Assembly (NCBI GenBank): GCA_024449915.1
Contig: JAMZAV010000151.1
Location: 682,001 to 746,000 of the forward strand
Direction of reading: 5' to 3'
DNA: 64,000 nt
Source of the DNA: Sweltsa coloradensis
Taxonomy: Eukaryota; Arthropoda; Insecta; Plecoptera; Chloroperlidae
Shown: in pieces, positions 47,998 through 60,600 of the stretch
Position numbering within the stretch: position 1 is the first letter of the stretch
Layout of the letters: each line of letters begins with the position of its first letter
Notes under the pieces: model-generated
What the model was told of the DNA's origin: nothing
The model's input: only the letters and a program-made list of their open reading frames with translations
Database searches by the model: none
Made by a program: the position numbers and the translations under genes

Positions 47998-49449
47998 TCA
48001 CCGATGTGTTCGAAGACTTACAAGCGGATCGGAAAGCTTTCCATGGAAAAATACATCTGGTTTTCATCTGTGCATGAACAAAGTTCTCCTCTCAGGCACT
48101 ATGTATCGATGAGATTTCCCTACTGCGGTTGGGTATTCACCGATGTTGACGCGTACTTAGATGTGTAATTATTTCAAGTTTCAGTGACAACACTGATAAT
48201 AGTCGCGTTAATAATGGTCGACTATGAAAATCACATTTTTCATGATTATTTATCAATGATAATGTCGTTGTCAATTGGTTAATTTAAACTACGTAACAAT
48301 GCTATTTGCGGTAATATTTGTCTTATACAAAAACCTAATATTACTAACATGACAATCGACAGGGATAAAACCGCATGGTTAAAAGACAGCATACTACAGA
48401 TTAATGAGTTTGGAAAATAGCGGTTGAAAATAGTAGCTTAACACGTTACGAACATTGTTCTTAGTTAATGTAAAACTTACAAGAAATCTTATCTAATTCG
48501 TCAAAATTAAATCACTTCGTCGCTAATACAAAAGTGATAATCTCCTTTGGTAGTTCCTCACTACGCTGGAGTAGTTACACCAACGGTGTGTTCTATGATG
48601 GCTACTGTCGAGGGTCTTCGTACAACCGTGAAACTCGCTCAAAACGTGTCGAATTATTGTAAAACTCAATTATTCAGTTACAAGGAGGCGGCACGGCGAC
48701 AAAGCCGAGCGGACCGCAGCCGCGGGATTAGCTTGTCAACACGGCGTGTTCCTACCTACCTATGCAGGCTCGACAGTCGACAGGGGATAACACGCATGTT
48801 AAAGACAGCTGCTGTACTTACGAGAGACCGAACTTTGGGGGAAGAAAGTGTGAAAACTTCTTGGAAATATGTTGTAAAATTCGCTGTCATGTGAATTGAC
48901 AAAACGTGTAAAACGTAACACGAATTTGTGAAAATTTTGTGAAATTCATTGTCGGGTATAAAAATTGCATTATTTTTTTATTAATTATTTTGATGACAAA
49001 AAACGAATATTAATCTCTAAAGCATGTTCGACGCGGTTATTACTCAACATTCGTTGCAACCTGTGTCCGTTTATATGACGAATTTATTTTAATTTAATTT
49101 TAATTCAGTCTCATATTTGGAGTCAAATCATCTTGTTCAACTTTGTGGTAAATACCAGACGTATATGAAATGTTGTCTTGCTGAATTTACAACGTACTAT
49201 AACTTATTAACGAACTCGACACTTCATGCGGACGAGTAAAGAAAGTAAAGAATGCTCTCTCGAGTAAAGAAACAAAGATGGATTTGTTTGAATTACCAGC
49301 ACATTAACTAGTTAGTATACAGAAGTTGTATGCCCAAGTATACAGATATTTCTTGGAATATGTCGTGTAATATTTCTGTGCCCAGAGTGCATGTGAGAAG
49401 TCATTGGAGTATCGCATGAACTCCAACATTGATAGTAATAACCTCTTAA
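47998..49449. other. No recognised gene
   Basis: An open frame at 48547-48894 (115 codons, containing a GC-rich AARRQSRADRSRGISLSTRR stretch) has no family resemblance. Two loosely similar segments near 48355-48450 and 48780-48920 share GACAGGGGATAA/GACAGGGATAA and GTTAAAGACAGC-type text, suggesting an old duplication. Confidence 0.35.
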
Positions 49450-50047
49450 GGGAATCCCTAGACCCAATGGTTCTAAGAATGAGAAAGACTTGGAAAGTGA
49501 GTAGAACTAAGAGGCTTAATAAAAACGATATTTTTTTTCGAAATTTTTACGGACTAACCTCAGAATCAACAATTGTATCAAATTACTGAATCAGTTGCTC
49601 AAGTTCAAAATTGAATTTTATCAGCGTTTTGGTAAATTATAGTTACACTCCTTTATCTACAACCTTAATATAAGTATTATTGGTTTTATATGGTTTCAGG
49701 CGTTGCACGATTTTTTCCGTTAAACGGTACAAATTTGAAATTGTACCGGCAGGCGAACAAAATTGTGCAACGCAACAAACCATATAAATCCGAAAATCCT
49801 TTTATTTAGGTTGTAGATAAAGGAGTGTAAAAATAATATACAAAAAACCGTTGCTAAAAATCAATTTTGAACTTGAGAAACTGATTCCAGTAATTTGAAT
49901 ACAATTGTTGATTCTGAGGTTATATCCCGTCAAAAAAATTTCAAAAAAATAATCCGCTCATTTATTAAGCCACTCTTACATTCTACTTACTTTTCAGACG
50001 TCTTGACTGCATTCTTAAAAAATCATATTTGGGTCTAGGGATTCCCC
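49450..50047. mobile_element. TTAA-flanked foldback element
   Basis: Almost the whole 598 bp is one inverted repeat centred near 49745. The ends are GGGAATCCCTAGACCCA and TGGGTCTAGGGATTCCCC, with TTAA outside at 49446-49449 and 50048-50051. Arms share CCTCAGAATCAACAATTGTA and ACACTCCTTTATCTACAACC. It has no coding region and the flanks suit piggyBac-type insertion. Confidence 0.85.
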
Positions 50048-50514
50048 TTAATATGGTTGTGGCAAGAGCGAGTATAATTAACATAGAGCCGAGATTAATC
50101 TCGCTGATGGTGGGGATACACGGAAGACTGTCGTGCGATAGTCAGTCTACGAGGGAGACGGGATGTAGCGATACAAGTCGTAAAACAGTTTATGGAGGTT
50201 TTACGTCGAGTTTTATATCTGTCCATATTGTATGAGGCACTGTCGATAACCGTTTTCATAGGCTAGACGAAATAAAAACGAAACGTTTTATTTGGAATTG
50301 TTTTTAAAGATGAACTTAAATCCAAACAATAGACAAACGATGTATCTTTAGAAGTAATCATTTACCTACCTACTCTTTTCGCATGTTTTGTACTTTTTGA
50401 GGTAAATGGATGTAGACATATTTAATAAATTTTGTACCGTTAATATTATTATACAAGTTTAACTTTTTTCCAATAAGTTTTATTGGCAACGAGGCACATA
50501 ATAAATTCTAAGTT

Positions 50515-50690
50515 TGTTCCGAATTAGCCTTGATGATTTTGTTGTCACCTTGAGGTAGAATCGTGTCCGACTTGTTTGGTCGGTGTTTCAAATTTAAATA
50601 GCGGTCTTTTGTTGGTCATTGTTTGCTCGTCGAAGGCGTCGGTGCTTACAGGGTTGGCTTGGTGGTCTTCTTATGTGACGAGTGATGATG
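50515..50690 (+). repeat. Diverged repeat, relative of 60435-60600
   Basis: TAGCCTTGATGATTTTG, then TTGTTGGTCATTGTTTGCTC and GTCGGTGCTTACAGGG align loosely with TAGCCTTGTTGCTTCTGG, GGTTGGCCAATGTTCGCTCG and GTCTGTGCCGACAGAG at 60435-60600. This could be a pair of old solo LTRs or another repeat. Confidence 0.4.
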
Positions 50691-51692
50691 GGTACTCTGT
50701 ATAAATACAAATTGATTTATTTATATTCGTGGTTCATAACTAATGTAATAACAAAACTAATGTCCACACTGCATGGTTTCATTTGCTGCCTAAGCACTTT
50801 AAACACATAATTCCCATACTGAATTTCTTGCAAAAATGGTTAAAGAAGAAGAAAACGAGTTTTAATTTACTGGTGCTATATTAAGTAGACGGCGTGTAAA
50901 ACTATGCGCTCTCGAGATTGGCAAGCCTCAGCTCTAGTGTATCCTACTCCAGTGGAAGATAGAGTAGGGTGACATAATCATCCCTCTCTCCTTCCTTGAG
51001 ACAAGATCACCCTCCCCTCCCCATCCCTCATCGAAGCGGCTGCTTTCACACCCAGAGTCTTAGGGGGACAGGACAAAAACCGCGACGAACGGCATTGGCT
51101 TCTTATAGTAATAAGCACAATCATAACTTACACGCAATCCAACACCTCCGAAAGAAAATGGCCGGTCATTTACAGGGCGCGAGTACCTCTTACAGGCATC
51201 AATAAGCTTGACAAGGCTAATCGTGAGGAAGGGGGAGGGAGTGTAAATACACTGCTGGGCTATCAAAGATCGATGGCCATGACGATAGCAGAGGAGAAAC
51301 ATTAATCAAGCTAAATCACTATTTGTGACTACAATGAAACTAATCGGCCTACTAGTACTATGATGACGTGTATAGATTTCAACGGTTTCTGTAATAGGTA
51401 ACTCATCATTTAAGTTTTTATTTGCTTGTTATAAAATAAGAAAATTATTAATTTAAAACGGTTCTAAATTGTATAGTTTTGAAAACTTACTATAAAATCG
51501 AAAGTCCTCAAAGAAAATCCTCTCTAACTTTGCCTTTGATTCCCATTTATTACTCAAAATATGTGTTTACTTTAGTTTTAAATAAGGATACCGATTATAA
51601 CGTGAATCAGACCTTATTTCCACATCAACTTTTAATGACAGATTTTATAGACGACTTGCATATTTGGCTAAAATTATATAACCTAAATATCA

Positions 51693-52269
51693 TTGGATGA
51701 GCGAAGCGAAGACTTCAATTTCACTGACCCCCCCAAAATTTAGCTCGGGTGTTTTTTTTTTTTTTTCTGTCTGTTAGCTAACTACCAGGCAAACGGCATA
51801 TCCGATCTTGATGAAAAATTGAGGACCTTCATTCGAAATCTCTGAACTTAGAGGTGTATTGTTTTTGGGTACAATCGAAGAAATATTTGTCATGAATATC
51901 GTACTTTTACGATTTTTTTTCGATTTTTTGTGCAATATTTTCGTGCCATCTGGGCCAATTCTGACCAAACGGGTGGGGCTACAACGTTCATATTATACAT
52001 GGACATTAAGGTTATGGTGATGTAATACCTTTTGAAAGAAAAAGTTGAAAAAGTTAGCCAGAATCCATAGAAATAAAGCTTTTAATAAAGATTTTTTTTT
52101 AAACGGCCATATAGGACAATTTGACAAAGGTGGCTAAAACGTTCAATAACATGACTTAAATAGTAGGCCGAAAGAAACATTGCAAAAAGTCAAGATATCC
52201 CCCGAAATAAAGACTTTTAATATAAGTCTACCATCACCTGACTAACAAAAGCGTTTGCAAATCTTCCGT
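51693..52269 (+). mobile_element. TTGGATGAGCG family, copy 4 (subfamily I)
   Basis: It starts TTGGATGAGCGAAGCGAAGA, then CTTCAATTTCACTGACCC, a T-tract, CAGGCAAACGGCATATCCGA and GCCAATTCTGACCAAACGGG. The 3' end is degraded (AAAAGCGTTTGCAAATCTTC). A second copy follows almost immediately at 52336. Confidence 0.75.
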
Positions 52270-52335
52270 AGCGCAAAACTCAAAATAAACTTCTCAGAAA
52301 TAAATTTTGATCCATAAGCGGAGGAAAACGTTTTT

Positions 52336-52917
52336 GTTGGTGAGCGACAAACTGTTTTAATTTCATGACCCCCCCAAAATTTAGCTCGGGTGTTTTTTTT
52401 TTTTTTTTTTCCTGTCTTGTTTGTTAGCTAACTACCAGGCAAACGGCATATCCAATCTTGATGAAAATTGGAGGGGACCTTCGAAATCTCTGAACCTAGA
52501 GGTGTATTGTTTTTGGGTACAATCGAAGAAATATTTTTCATGAATATCGTACTTTTACGATTTTTTTCGATTTTTTGTGCGATATTTTCGTGCCATCTGG
52601 GCCAATTCTGACCAAACGGGTGGGGCTACAACGTTCATATTATACATGGACATTAAGGTTATGGTGATGTAGTACCTTTTGAAAGAAAAAGTTGAAAAAG
52701 TTAGCCAGAATCCATAGAAATAAAGCTTTTAATATAAGTTTTTTACGGTAAATAATAACAATTGACAAGTAGCAATAGAAACTTGACAACAATCACTTAC
52801 AATGCGTAGGCAGCAAAGCAAAGCACTTGCAAAAGTAAAGATATCCCACGCAAACTAAAAACTAAAAAAAGCTCATCCATCAACGCGACTAAAAAAAGCG
52901 TTTGCGAAGCTTCCTAG
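52336..52917 (+). mobile_element. TTGGATGAGCG family, copy 5 (subfamily I)
   Basis: It starts GTTGGTGAGCGACAAACTG, a degraded form of the usual start. It carries the same blocks as copy 4 and ends GCTCATCCATCAACGCGAC followed by a changed tail ending in TTCCTAG. About 65 bp separates it from copy 4. Confidence 0.72.
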
Positions 52918-53501
52918 TCTAAACCAAATAACCTCTCTCAGAATAAATTATTGAACGAAAGAGAGATAGAACACGTTTTTGTACTTGAGTTCAAACTGTT
53001 TTTCTTCATTGGAACATTTTATTGATCGCCGAAAGGTTCACATACGTTTACCCCGTATGACCATTGGTATGACCCTCAGTTGACTATCTAAGTAATTTGA
53101 ATAGTTCAGAAAGAATGTCAGAATATTTTGTTTAGAGAGTAATCTATGCATTCAACTATGGCTGAGGCAACATTACATAACTAAGTCAGGATTTCCGATG
53201 CCTGGAATTGACTCAATGACCTCCCGACTTAAGGTATTGTCAGCTTTTCCCGTGTTAACTTAATTCATTGTCACTCGTTAATGTTTGAATATGTATTTAA
53301 TGATCTCTAAGTTGGCGAGCCACATTATTAATTATTTTAATGCATTCAAAAATATTAAGGATTAATCAAGAACAGAGAAGTCTCACTATTCTGGTGTACG
53401 CATTGAACTATTATAAATTTAAAATGTCTACGAAAGTGCAGCAAAAGCACATAAATAAAATTAAAATGTAAAAAAGTAAAATATTCTGCAATAGGCCTAT
53501 C

Positions 53502-53565
53502 TTACTCGCTCATGTGTTTCCCGTTACGCGCCAGCACCTCATAGTTGAAGCACTCGCCGCGTAGT
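53502..53565 (-). CDS. Last coding exon of an unidentified gene
   Basis: After a good minus-strand acceptor (CTATTTTCTAACAG) a 64-bp segment reads, with one base carried in, LRGECFNYEVLARNGKHMSE and then TAA. Third positions are GC-rich, unlike the AT-rich DNA around it, which supports real coding use. It is not Pax6 sequence. The rest of the gene would lie at higher coordinates on the minus strand, but I could not find matching exons in the window. It may be a gene nested in, or upstream of, Pax6. Confidence 0.5.
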
Positions 53566-54344
53566 CTGTTAGAAAATAGTCTTCCTCTTGTAATCGCAGA
53601 GACAATGGTTATCCTTCTGGGAGGGTTTCTCATGATCACTATTTAGCATTTCATCTCGGAAATATCATCTCTGACTCTGTGTCAAAAGCTTATTGTCTTG
53701 GCATCCATTTCCCAAATGAGCATCGCTTATTTCACATCCGAAGTCCTTTAGAATGTGAATGTGGAAGAAAACTGATGGCGAAGAATGCGTTGCATGTGAT
53801 TCCTGCCATGCTATTGTTCTCGCATGTCTGTTTTGAGGCGTAAGAAGCAAGTAACTAATAGTGATTAAAAGTGCACCGTGCTCAAGCAATGAGTAGCATG
53901 TTTTCTAGTTTTGTAAGAAATATTCTTTTGTTTTACTGCTGCTCGCGAGATAAAAAATACGATGTACGAGCATTCCAAAAAATACTTTTCTTCTGATTGC
54001 TAGCTCTAGGTTACAATTTACATTCATCAACGAATTGTTTAGAAATGTGTTCCAACCTACAGAGTAATCCACTAATTACTATAACTACACCAACATCGAA
54101 TGTTTTACTCTCCTTGTTCCATCTTTTGTTATTAACACAGTCTGCTCTACGATGAAATCTAGTATATATGAAGAGTGAAGCTCCACTATAAAGTTGCATC
54201 ACTTTTCTGTTCGTCCGTCCGCGTGTGCCACTATAAAACCGAGGACGACCACCGATTGACAAGCGTTTTATTCTCGACTTTACCTTCAACAAAGATGATA
54301 CAGAAAGATTTTGGTGACCATGCGTAAAAGAACTCAACGGATCG

Positions 54345-54385
54345 AGGAGAATTTCCTTGAACCCGGCACCTCCACCAAAAACATT
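54345..54385 (+). repeat. Stray copy of the GGCACCTCCACC motif
   Basis: ACCCGGCACCTCCACCAAAA matches the core of the Pax6 intron array (GGACCGGCACCTCCACCAAA) in the same orientation, without the other parts of the unit. Confidence 0.6.
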
Positions 54386-56616
54386 ATAAATTGTTAATAA
54401 GTGTACACTGTAAGCTAGTGTAGTCCCGTAAAGACTTAAAGTGCTTGTTTTAGCTATCTATAACCTCTCTTGCGACAATTTAGCTCACTATGTACACTGG
54501 CGAACGGAAGTAAATTAATTGCTTACAGATTCTAAAGCTAAAAAGTAATGAAAGCATAGAGCACAAGGATTGTAAAAACAAATCATTTTCACCTAATAAG
54601 AATTTACTTACTTGTGTTCGCGGGTGTACATACGAGTCAAATTGCCCCCCCCGTACCTCCCCTCCCCATACATATAGATGAGATAATCCATGCCTACTGT
54701 ATTAAATCCATACTATTGTGACAGTACCTACACGTTCAGGCCTTTCTATACCGTACATCAAGGTTGCTGTTATGTTTCGATAATCTGGTTATATTTAGAT
54801 CCCCCTTTACAACGCCCGACGAAAAGTATCCGTCGGATCTACGTCCAGTACGAAGGGTCAGTACTCGGTACAACTGTGGCTAGTCATTAAGTTCCTCCGC
54901 TATCTAAACTGTCGAGAGTTGAATGAACGGAGCTGTTATATGAGATCCGAACCTTCCACACTTATCTTCGTGAGAAAACGATCATCCACTAATCTCCTGA
55001 GGACTGACGTTCTCATTGAACTTAGTTAACCAACTCTATAAGATATGAATGATTTGTCACATTATTATTCTAAGTTAACCTTCATACATTAAGAAACGGA
55101 ATCATGTATTGATTATTAAGAACACCAGAGAAGTAATAAGTTGGGCATACGAAATAATTGTTTAAAATGATATTATACATCGGATTTAGGAAGTAAAGTA
55201 TAATTATTAGTATGACTTTCCAATACTGACAATTTTATATGGTACAGTGTAAACATTTAAAATTAAAATGAACTTAATACAACAAATATTCTAAATATAA
55301 ATGCATACTAAGACCAATGCAACACATACGAAGTAACTGAGCTACCTTGAGCCCTGTGGGAAGTGGCATGTGCTCGATAAAACATCGTCGACAAAAGTAT
55401 CGAAACATTGAATCCAACATCAATCAATAGCTATAAAGAACTGCATCGGGGAAGCTCGTGAAGTATATTTGTAAGGGTCAGCATTTGGGTCTGTTTACAT
55501 CGTGATGATAATAATAATATATAAAAATAAAATATATTTTGTGTTCTCTACGTTATTAACTATATATTATTTAGAACTGGGCACTCTTCCAGAAATCACT
55601 GTCCGTCAAGAAACACAAATATCATTTGTATTCTTTTGATTTTAAAATATAATATATAAAAAAAACTTCTTATTTAATTAAGAACAAGAATTAACTCGAA
55701 AAGTATCCAATAATGAAAATGTTATTTAGTGAGCACGGTTCTTTTTCACAGAAAAAAAAACGTGTTATTTAATTTGCGACGAACCCACATTGAGAATCAG
55801 TGGGAAAATAGTCATATTCATATCGTAACAAAACGATAACAATGTTATCTGATGGAAAACATTTCAAACCGCTTACACCACACATTATGAACAAATTGCG
55901 TGGCGTATTTGAGTGGTGTGTGCGTTGTTGTTCATCCTGTACCGGCGGATAGTGGCTCGTCCCCTTAGCATAGTACATTTTCTTTTGTTCGGATATTGAA
56001 ATAGAATCATTTGAGTGTAAATAATTTTGCTTTGGTCCCCCCTCCCCCCCCCCCTCCCCTGCCCATCTGACAACTTATTAGCAGAAGAGTTGGGGATCTG
56101 CAACAGTTGCTGCCCATACAGAAGCTACGGTGATTCTCACTGGAGAAGCTCCATCGCAGGCGGTTGTGAGAAATCTATCTAATATATTGACGCCATGTTT
56201 TTTTTTCTTTGCCTTTGCTACAAGAGACAAATCAATTCTGACTGATTAACAAGTAATATGGGCTCATAATTTTGTGTATACAATTTGCGAACAAACCCTA
56301 TGGAAAACGAAGATTAAATTGTTATCGAACAAAGTAGGAAGTCAATTGCGTAAAAATAATTGTGTGTTTTACCTGGTTATTATTATTAAAGCAAACTTTA
56401 ATTTGATTGTGTTGATTGATTGACTTGAATGTGAATTACACGTCTTAAATTAAATAGGTTAAATAAGTTAATAAAAAGTTATTATATGACATATTTTTTT
56501 AAATTTGAGTAGTACGCTGTCATGAGGTATATTCCAAGATTTAGGAAAAAAATGTTATATGTTAAGTTAAAAAAAATATTACTAGTTTTTGTTCTTTATC
56601 GTTAATATTTTTATTT
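54386..56616. other. No recognised gene
   Basis: AT-rich DNA with C-rich runs near 54644-54665 and 56038-56056. Open frames at 54690-54890, 55769-55978 and 55885-56103 have no recognisable features. Confidence 0.5.
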
Positions 56617-57378
56617 TTGGATGAGCGTAGCGAGCGAAGCGAAGATTCCATTTCACTACACTGGAGAAAAGAATCCGGAATGTTTTTTTTTCTTTCTTTT
56701 TTTTCTGTATTTTGCCCTGTTTGTCCACACGATTCCGGCTAAAAAACCGATAATCCGATTGCGATGAAATTTTATGGAGCCTTCGAAATCTCTGAACTTA
56801 GAACTGCCACGTTTTTGAGCGCAATCGGAAAATTTTTCTCATGAAAATCGCAATTTTACGATTTTTTTCAATTTTTAAAAAAATTTCTTCGACTTATAAC
56901 ACCTACAATGCTTTTCCGATTTTAATGATTTTTGCACAGAACCTTTATTTTGATGAATTTAGATATTTTTGTGAAATTTGAGCGCAATTGAAAAAATTTA
57001 TCATAAAAATCGAAATTTTACAGGTTTTTTCTTTTTAAACAACTCTTTGACTTATACACCTACATGCTTTATCCGATCGTAATAATTTTTTCGCAGAAAC
57101 CTTTATTTTATGAATTAATATTAGTGTTAAAATTTGAGCGCAATCGAAAAATTATTGCTTATGAAAATCGCAATTTTACGATTTTTTTAAAATTACGATT
57201 AATTAAAAAAAATTAAAAAATTAAGTTAATATTTATATTTAATTTACTTTAATTTTAAAAAATTTCAACTAAGTAATGATTTTGCCACAGAACAACAGAA
57301 AATTCGCATAACACATGGCAGCTCAATGCACCAATTACGCTCATCCAACAACGCGGCGGGACTTAAGCGTTTTCCTAG
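56617..57378 (+). mobile_element. TTGGATGAGCG...CCTAG family, copy 6 (subfamily II)
   Basis: It starts TTGGATGAGCGTAGCGAGCG and ends CTCATCCAACAACGCGGCGG followed by GACTTAAGCGTTTTCCTAG. It is closely similar to the 39382-40127 copy along its whole length, including the repeated CTTATAACACCTACA blocks and CACATGGCAGCTCAATGCAC near the end. Confidence 0.85.
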
Positions 57379-58315
57379 TGTAGTTACATTAGTCCATGTG
57401 CAACAAAGAATATGTCAAAAGGAAATAACATCAATAAAATAAATCTCTGCGCCATCTCACAAGGAACTACAAGGAATATTACATTCCTATTCGAATTCCC
57501 TGTGCCGTGTTTACATTCCTGGCAACATTGGAATCCCATTGAATATTCATACACGTCCTTATAAATAAATTAAGCTTCCAGCATATTTTGAAGATGAGCT
57601 TTCACCATCTGAATATGGTACATATATGTTTTTCAATGAACGCAATGCGTGCACAATGCTAATTTCGTCATAGAGAAGGTACACAATTTAGTATTCTGAT
57701 TCAAAATCAATTTGATTTTGAAAATCTTTTTTAAATAACTTTAGAAGTTTATTTTAATGTATTACTTGACAATTTTGTTAATTTAAATGAATTATTCTGC
57801 CGCGGTGCAAACAAAACGTTGGCACTATACTTTTAAAGTCACTCACCGTGTACAAATTAGTGGGATTGATCAAGTTATGCATGTTACAAGATTGTACTGT
57901 GTTGAATGAAATGACACAATGCAATATTACTAAAGAGTGTAAACAATTTAAGAGTTTTTGGATTCAGCAGTCAAGTCTGAAATTTTTTATTTGGTGTTGT
58001 CCGGTTTTAATTTATTTTTATTGTGCACGTACTTTGAAATATTAAATGAAACGTACTATTTTTTATATTCTTGACAATTTCGCTAATTAGTGTCTTCAAT
58101 CATCAAAAGTAATAATTGTGGTAATTATTCTCATAAATTCAATATACAAATAAAATATAAATGTAATTTCATTTTTGTGTTCGTATATTGTTTAGCCTAT
58201 GCAATTATACGTGTGTACGTGTTTTAATTTAGGTTCGGAAAAAAGTATGCTGTATTCGAAAATCTTGTAAATAAGATGTAAAAAATAAAAAATAAAAATA
58301 GAAATGTCGTTTTTT
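57379..58315. other. No recognised gene
   Basis: AT-rich DNA without a credible open frame or a clear repeat. Confidence 0.5.
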
Positions 58316-58319
58316 ATCC

Positions 58320-58505
58320 CGTTTTGTGCTCGCCGCTCGTTGCAAGTGCCACGCCCCGGTGTGACTGTCTGTCTGTCTGTCGTGTGTGCGGGAGGCGACG
58401 AGAGTACCCGGCCACGAGGGGCCACCCTCCCGGTGAGTCTCGTCGCCCGCGCTCCGTCGAGCATGATCTGATTCCCCACCATGTCCACGCACTGTCAGAC
58501 TGTCG
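58320..58505. promoter_or_regulatory. GC- and CpG-rich island
   Basis: A sharply bounded island of about 185 bp lies in AT-rich DNA, with a (CTGT)n run at 58364-58380. On the plus strand a strong donor (CCCG|GTGAGT) occurs near 58432. On the minus strand a short frame MVGNQIMLDGARATRLTG is open. It may be a promoter with a first exon, but neither direction can be proved. Confidence 0.35.
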
Positions 58506-59867
58506 TGCGGGGTCTAGCAGAATGATCAGTCTCTTTGCAAAATTGACACACGCGTGTAACGATGTACAACATGCAATATACATAATTTGTAATATAATAA
58601 CTTTTGTCCTGTACAGTATATATTAAAGTATTACGTGTTTTAATTTTAAAATAATTTATAATTGGTTCATTTAAAAATAAAGATATAATATAGGTAGGCC
58701 CTTCTAACAAAGATGGCGTGTCAATGATAAAGTAAATTCTTACATTTATTATGGAAACATTAATTTGTGTGATGTTTTGATAGTGGATGGGTAAATATCT
58801 TAAATAAGTTGTAATAAGTTTCATTTGCTCTTACTAATGGTAAGAGGGTGGTGGAGGATCTGTAACTGCTAGCTAAACGCATCAGGTAAATTAGATTATG
58901 AGTTTATTTTCTATTTTAGCAAGCTTAATTTCTTTCGCATTTCGTAATTAATAGTTTTGATGTTAGAGTTAAAACTGAAGAAAATGCAAAGTGGTATTGG
59001 CAAATGTAACTTGTTGGTATTCAATGCTCATTACCTCTCGGTCCAGTCCTACGAAGATATACGAAGATCAAGTAATTTGTAATATATGTAAAAATGAATT
59101 ATATAATAACTTTTGTGAAATAAAACGAAAGCTATAAGTGTGAGTGGGTGGGTGGGTGTTGTTTTAATATAAGACTATTTGAGATATGGGATTTTGCGTT
59201 TTCATAAAACCAACCAGATTTCTTTCCTTGTAGGCGAACGAACGTAACAATACTCTTCGACAAATGAAATCACTTCTCAATTTTTTATCTGTTAACTGAG
59301 TTTAAATGGCATACATAGTATTTAATTATAGGAAAACAATAAAAAGATGTAATTAAAATTATAACATTTGGGTTGTTTTTTACACCGCGGGCAATATTTC
59401 GTCTGTGCTTAGCGTGTAAACACTGCTTATCATTAATCATTGCTAATGCTAACAAACGAATCCCAAGAGAATTCTAAAACACTTCTTTGAACAGTGGAAC
59501 CTGAGAAAAGTAACAATTCAAGTTCTCTCCAGCATTTGATCCCAAGTTAAATAAATGAAAAGGAACATTAGCAAGACTGGAATAATTAGATAGTGTGGAA
59601 GATGGATGGTCCGAGTCAGTTTACTGTTTAACCATCCCTTCAACCGAGATCGTGAGGGCTTCTCTGTTTGGTATTCCTGATACACTATTCTTTGTTCAAT
59701 CTGATGTAAGGTTACTGGTTAGGACTTTGATGTTGAGTTTGTTATTGAAAAGCAGCTATACATGCAGTGTAACCTTAAGCCACTGTGTTATAATAGGATC
59801 ATATGCTTCTAGCTATTTAGCTGTTAGCTCAATACGTTTCTGTCTTGTTATCGTTAAGACCACAGAC
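58506..59867. other. No recognised gene
   Basis: AT-rich DNA. A short (GTGG)n-like run lies at 59142-59158. The frame at 59595-59999 runs into the SINE at 59868 and is not gene-like. Confidence 0.5.
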
Positions 59868-60105
59868 AGTGTTCGATCGAGCGTTAAACGCGCGACTCTG
59901 ATTCGGGAGGTTCCGGGTTCAAATCCCGGCGAGACGGCAATCATGACTGAAGTTTTTCCGAGGTTTTTCTCAGTCGTTAATGCAAATGAAAGGGTTTGAG
60001 TCCTTATGAACAGTCCTAGGACATCCCTTTCACAATTATTTGAAATCCAATATAACTAGTTATACACACGGTCCTGAAGAGGGGCATGAATTGCACCCGG
60101 GACAG
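59868..60105 (+). mobile_element. tRNA-derived SINE, copy 2
   Basis: A tRNA-like head with a good B-box (GGTTCCGGGTTCAAATCCCG) is followed by CGGCAATCATGACTGAAG. The body is shared with 31614-31800 (CCCTTTCACAATTATTTGAA, then ATAACTAGTTATACACAC and CCTGAAGAGGGGC). The head does not fold as a convincing functional tRNA. Confidence 0.7.
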
Positions 60106-60434
60106 GTTTCCAACAAAAAATTATTACTATCGTAAAGACCAAATTAAAATGGGATTTTTCTTTTTAAACGGAATTTGAAAATTATTAAAAAATACTTATT
60201 GGTTATGCATTAGAAATAGAAAAACTAGAGTCTGTAACCCTAAAAATCATTTTGGTAACATTTTGTCCAGTGGTCTCTGCTTCCTTGCAGAAGGTTCCGA
60301 AAGCAATTCTCGCTTCAAGCAAAGATGTGTGTATCTTTTATTATGGACTTATATCTAATAATACTTTTGGTGGATATGTGTAATCGGTGACTTTGTAGCC
60401 GTCATCAACGAAGCATTTAATAATTTGTAAAAAG

Positions 60435-60600
60435 TTGTTTCAAACTAGCCTTGTTGCTTCTGGCAACGCCCGCGTGTGTGTCGTGTTCAGCCTCTTTGTC
60501 ACTATCTCTCATCTAAATACCGACCTCCGGTTGGCCAATGTTCGCTCGTCGATGGTGTCTGTGCCGACAGAGTTGACTCGGTTCGATTTGAATAAAAGAC
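60435..60600 (+). repeat. Diverged repeat, relative of 50515-50690
   Basis: It is loosely similar to 50515-50690 (see that entry). GATTTGAATAAAAGACCC follows at the end, a possible polyadenylation signal such as occurs in an LTR. No internal retroelement sequence is seen. Confidence 0.4.

Noticed and set aside
48547..48894. 115-codon plus-strand frame
   Set aside because: No recognised domain and in a region of weak internal duplication; kept only as a note.
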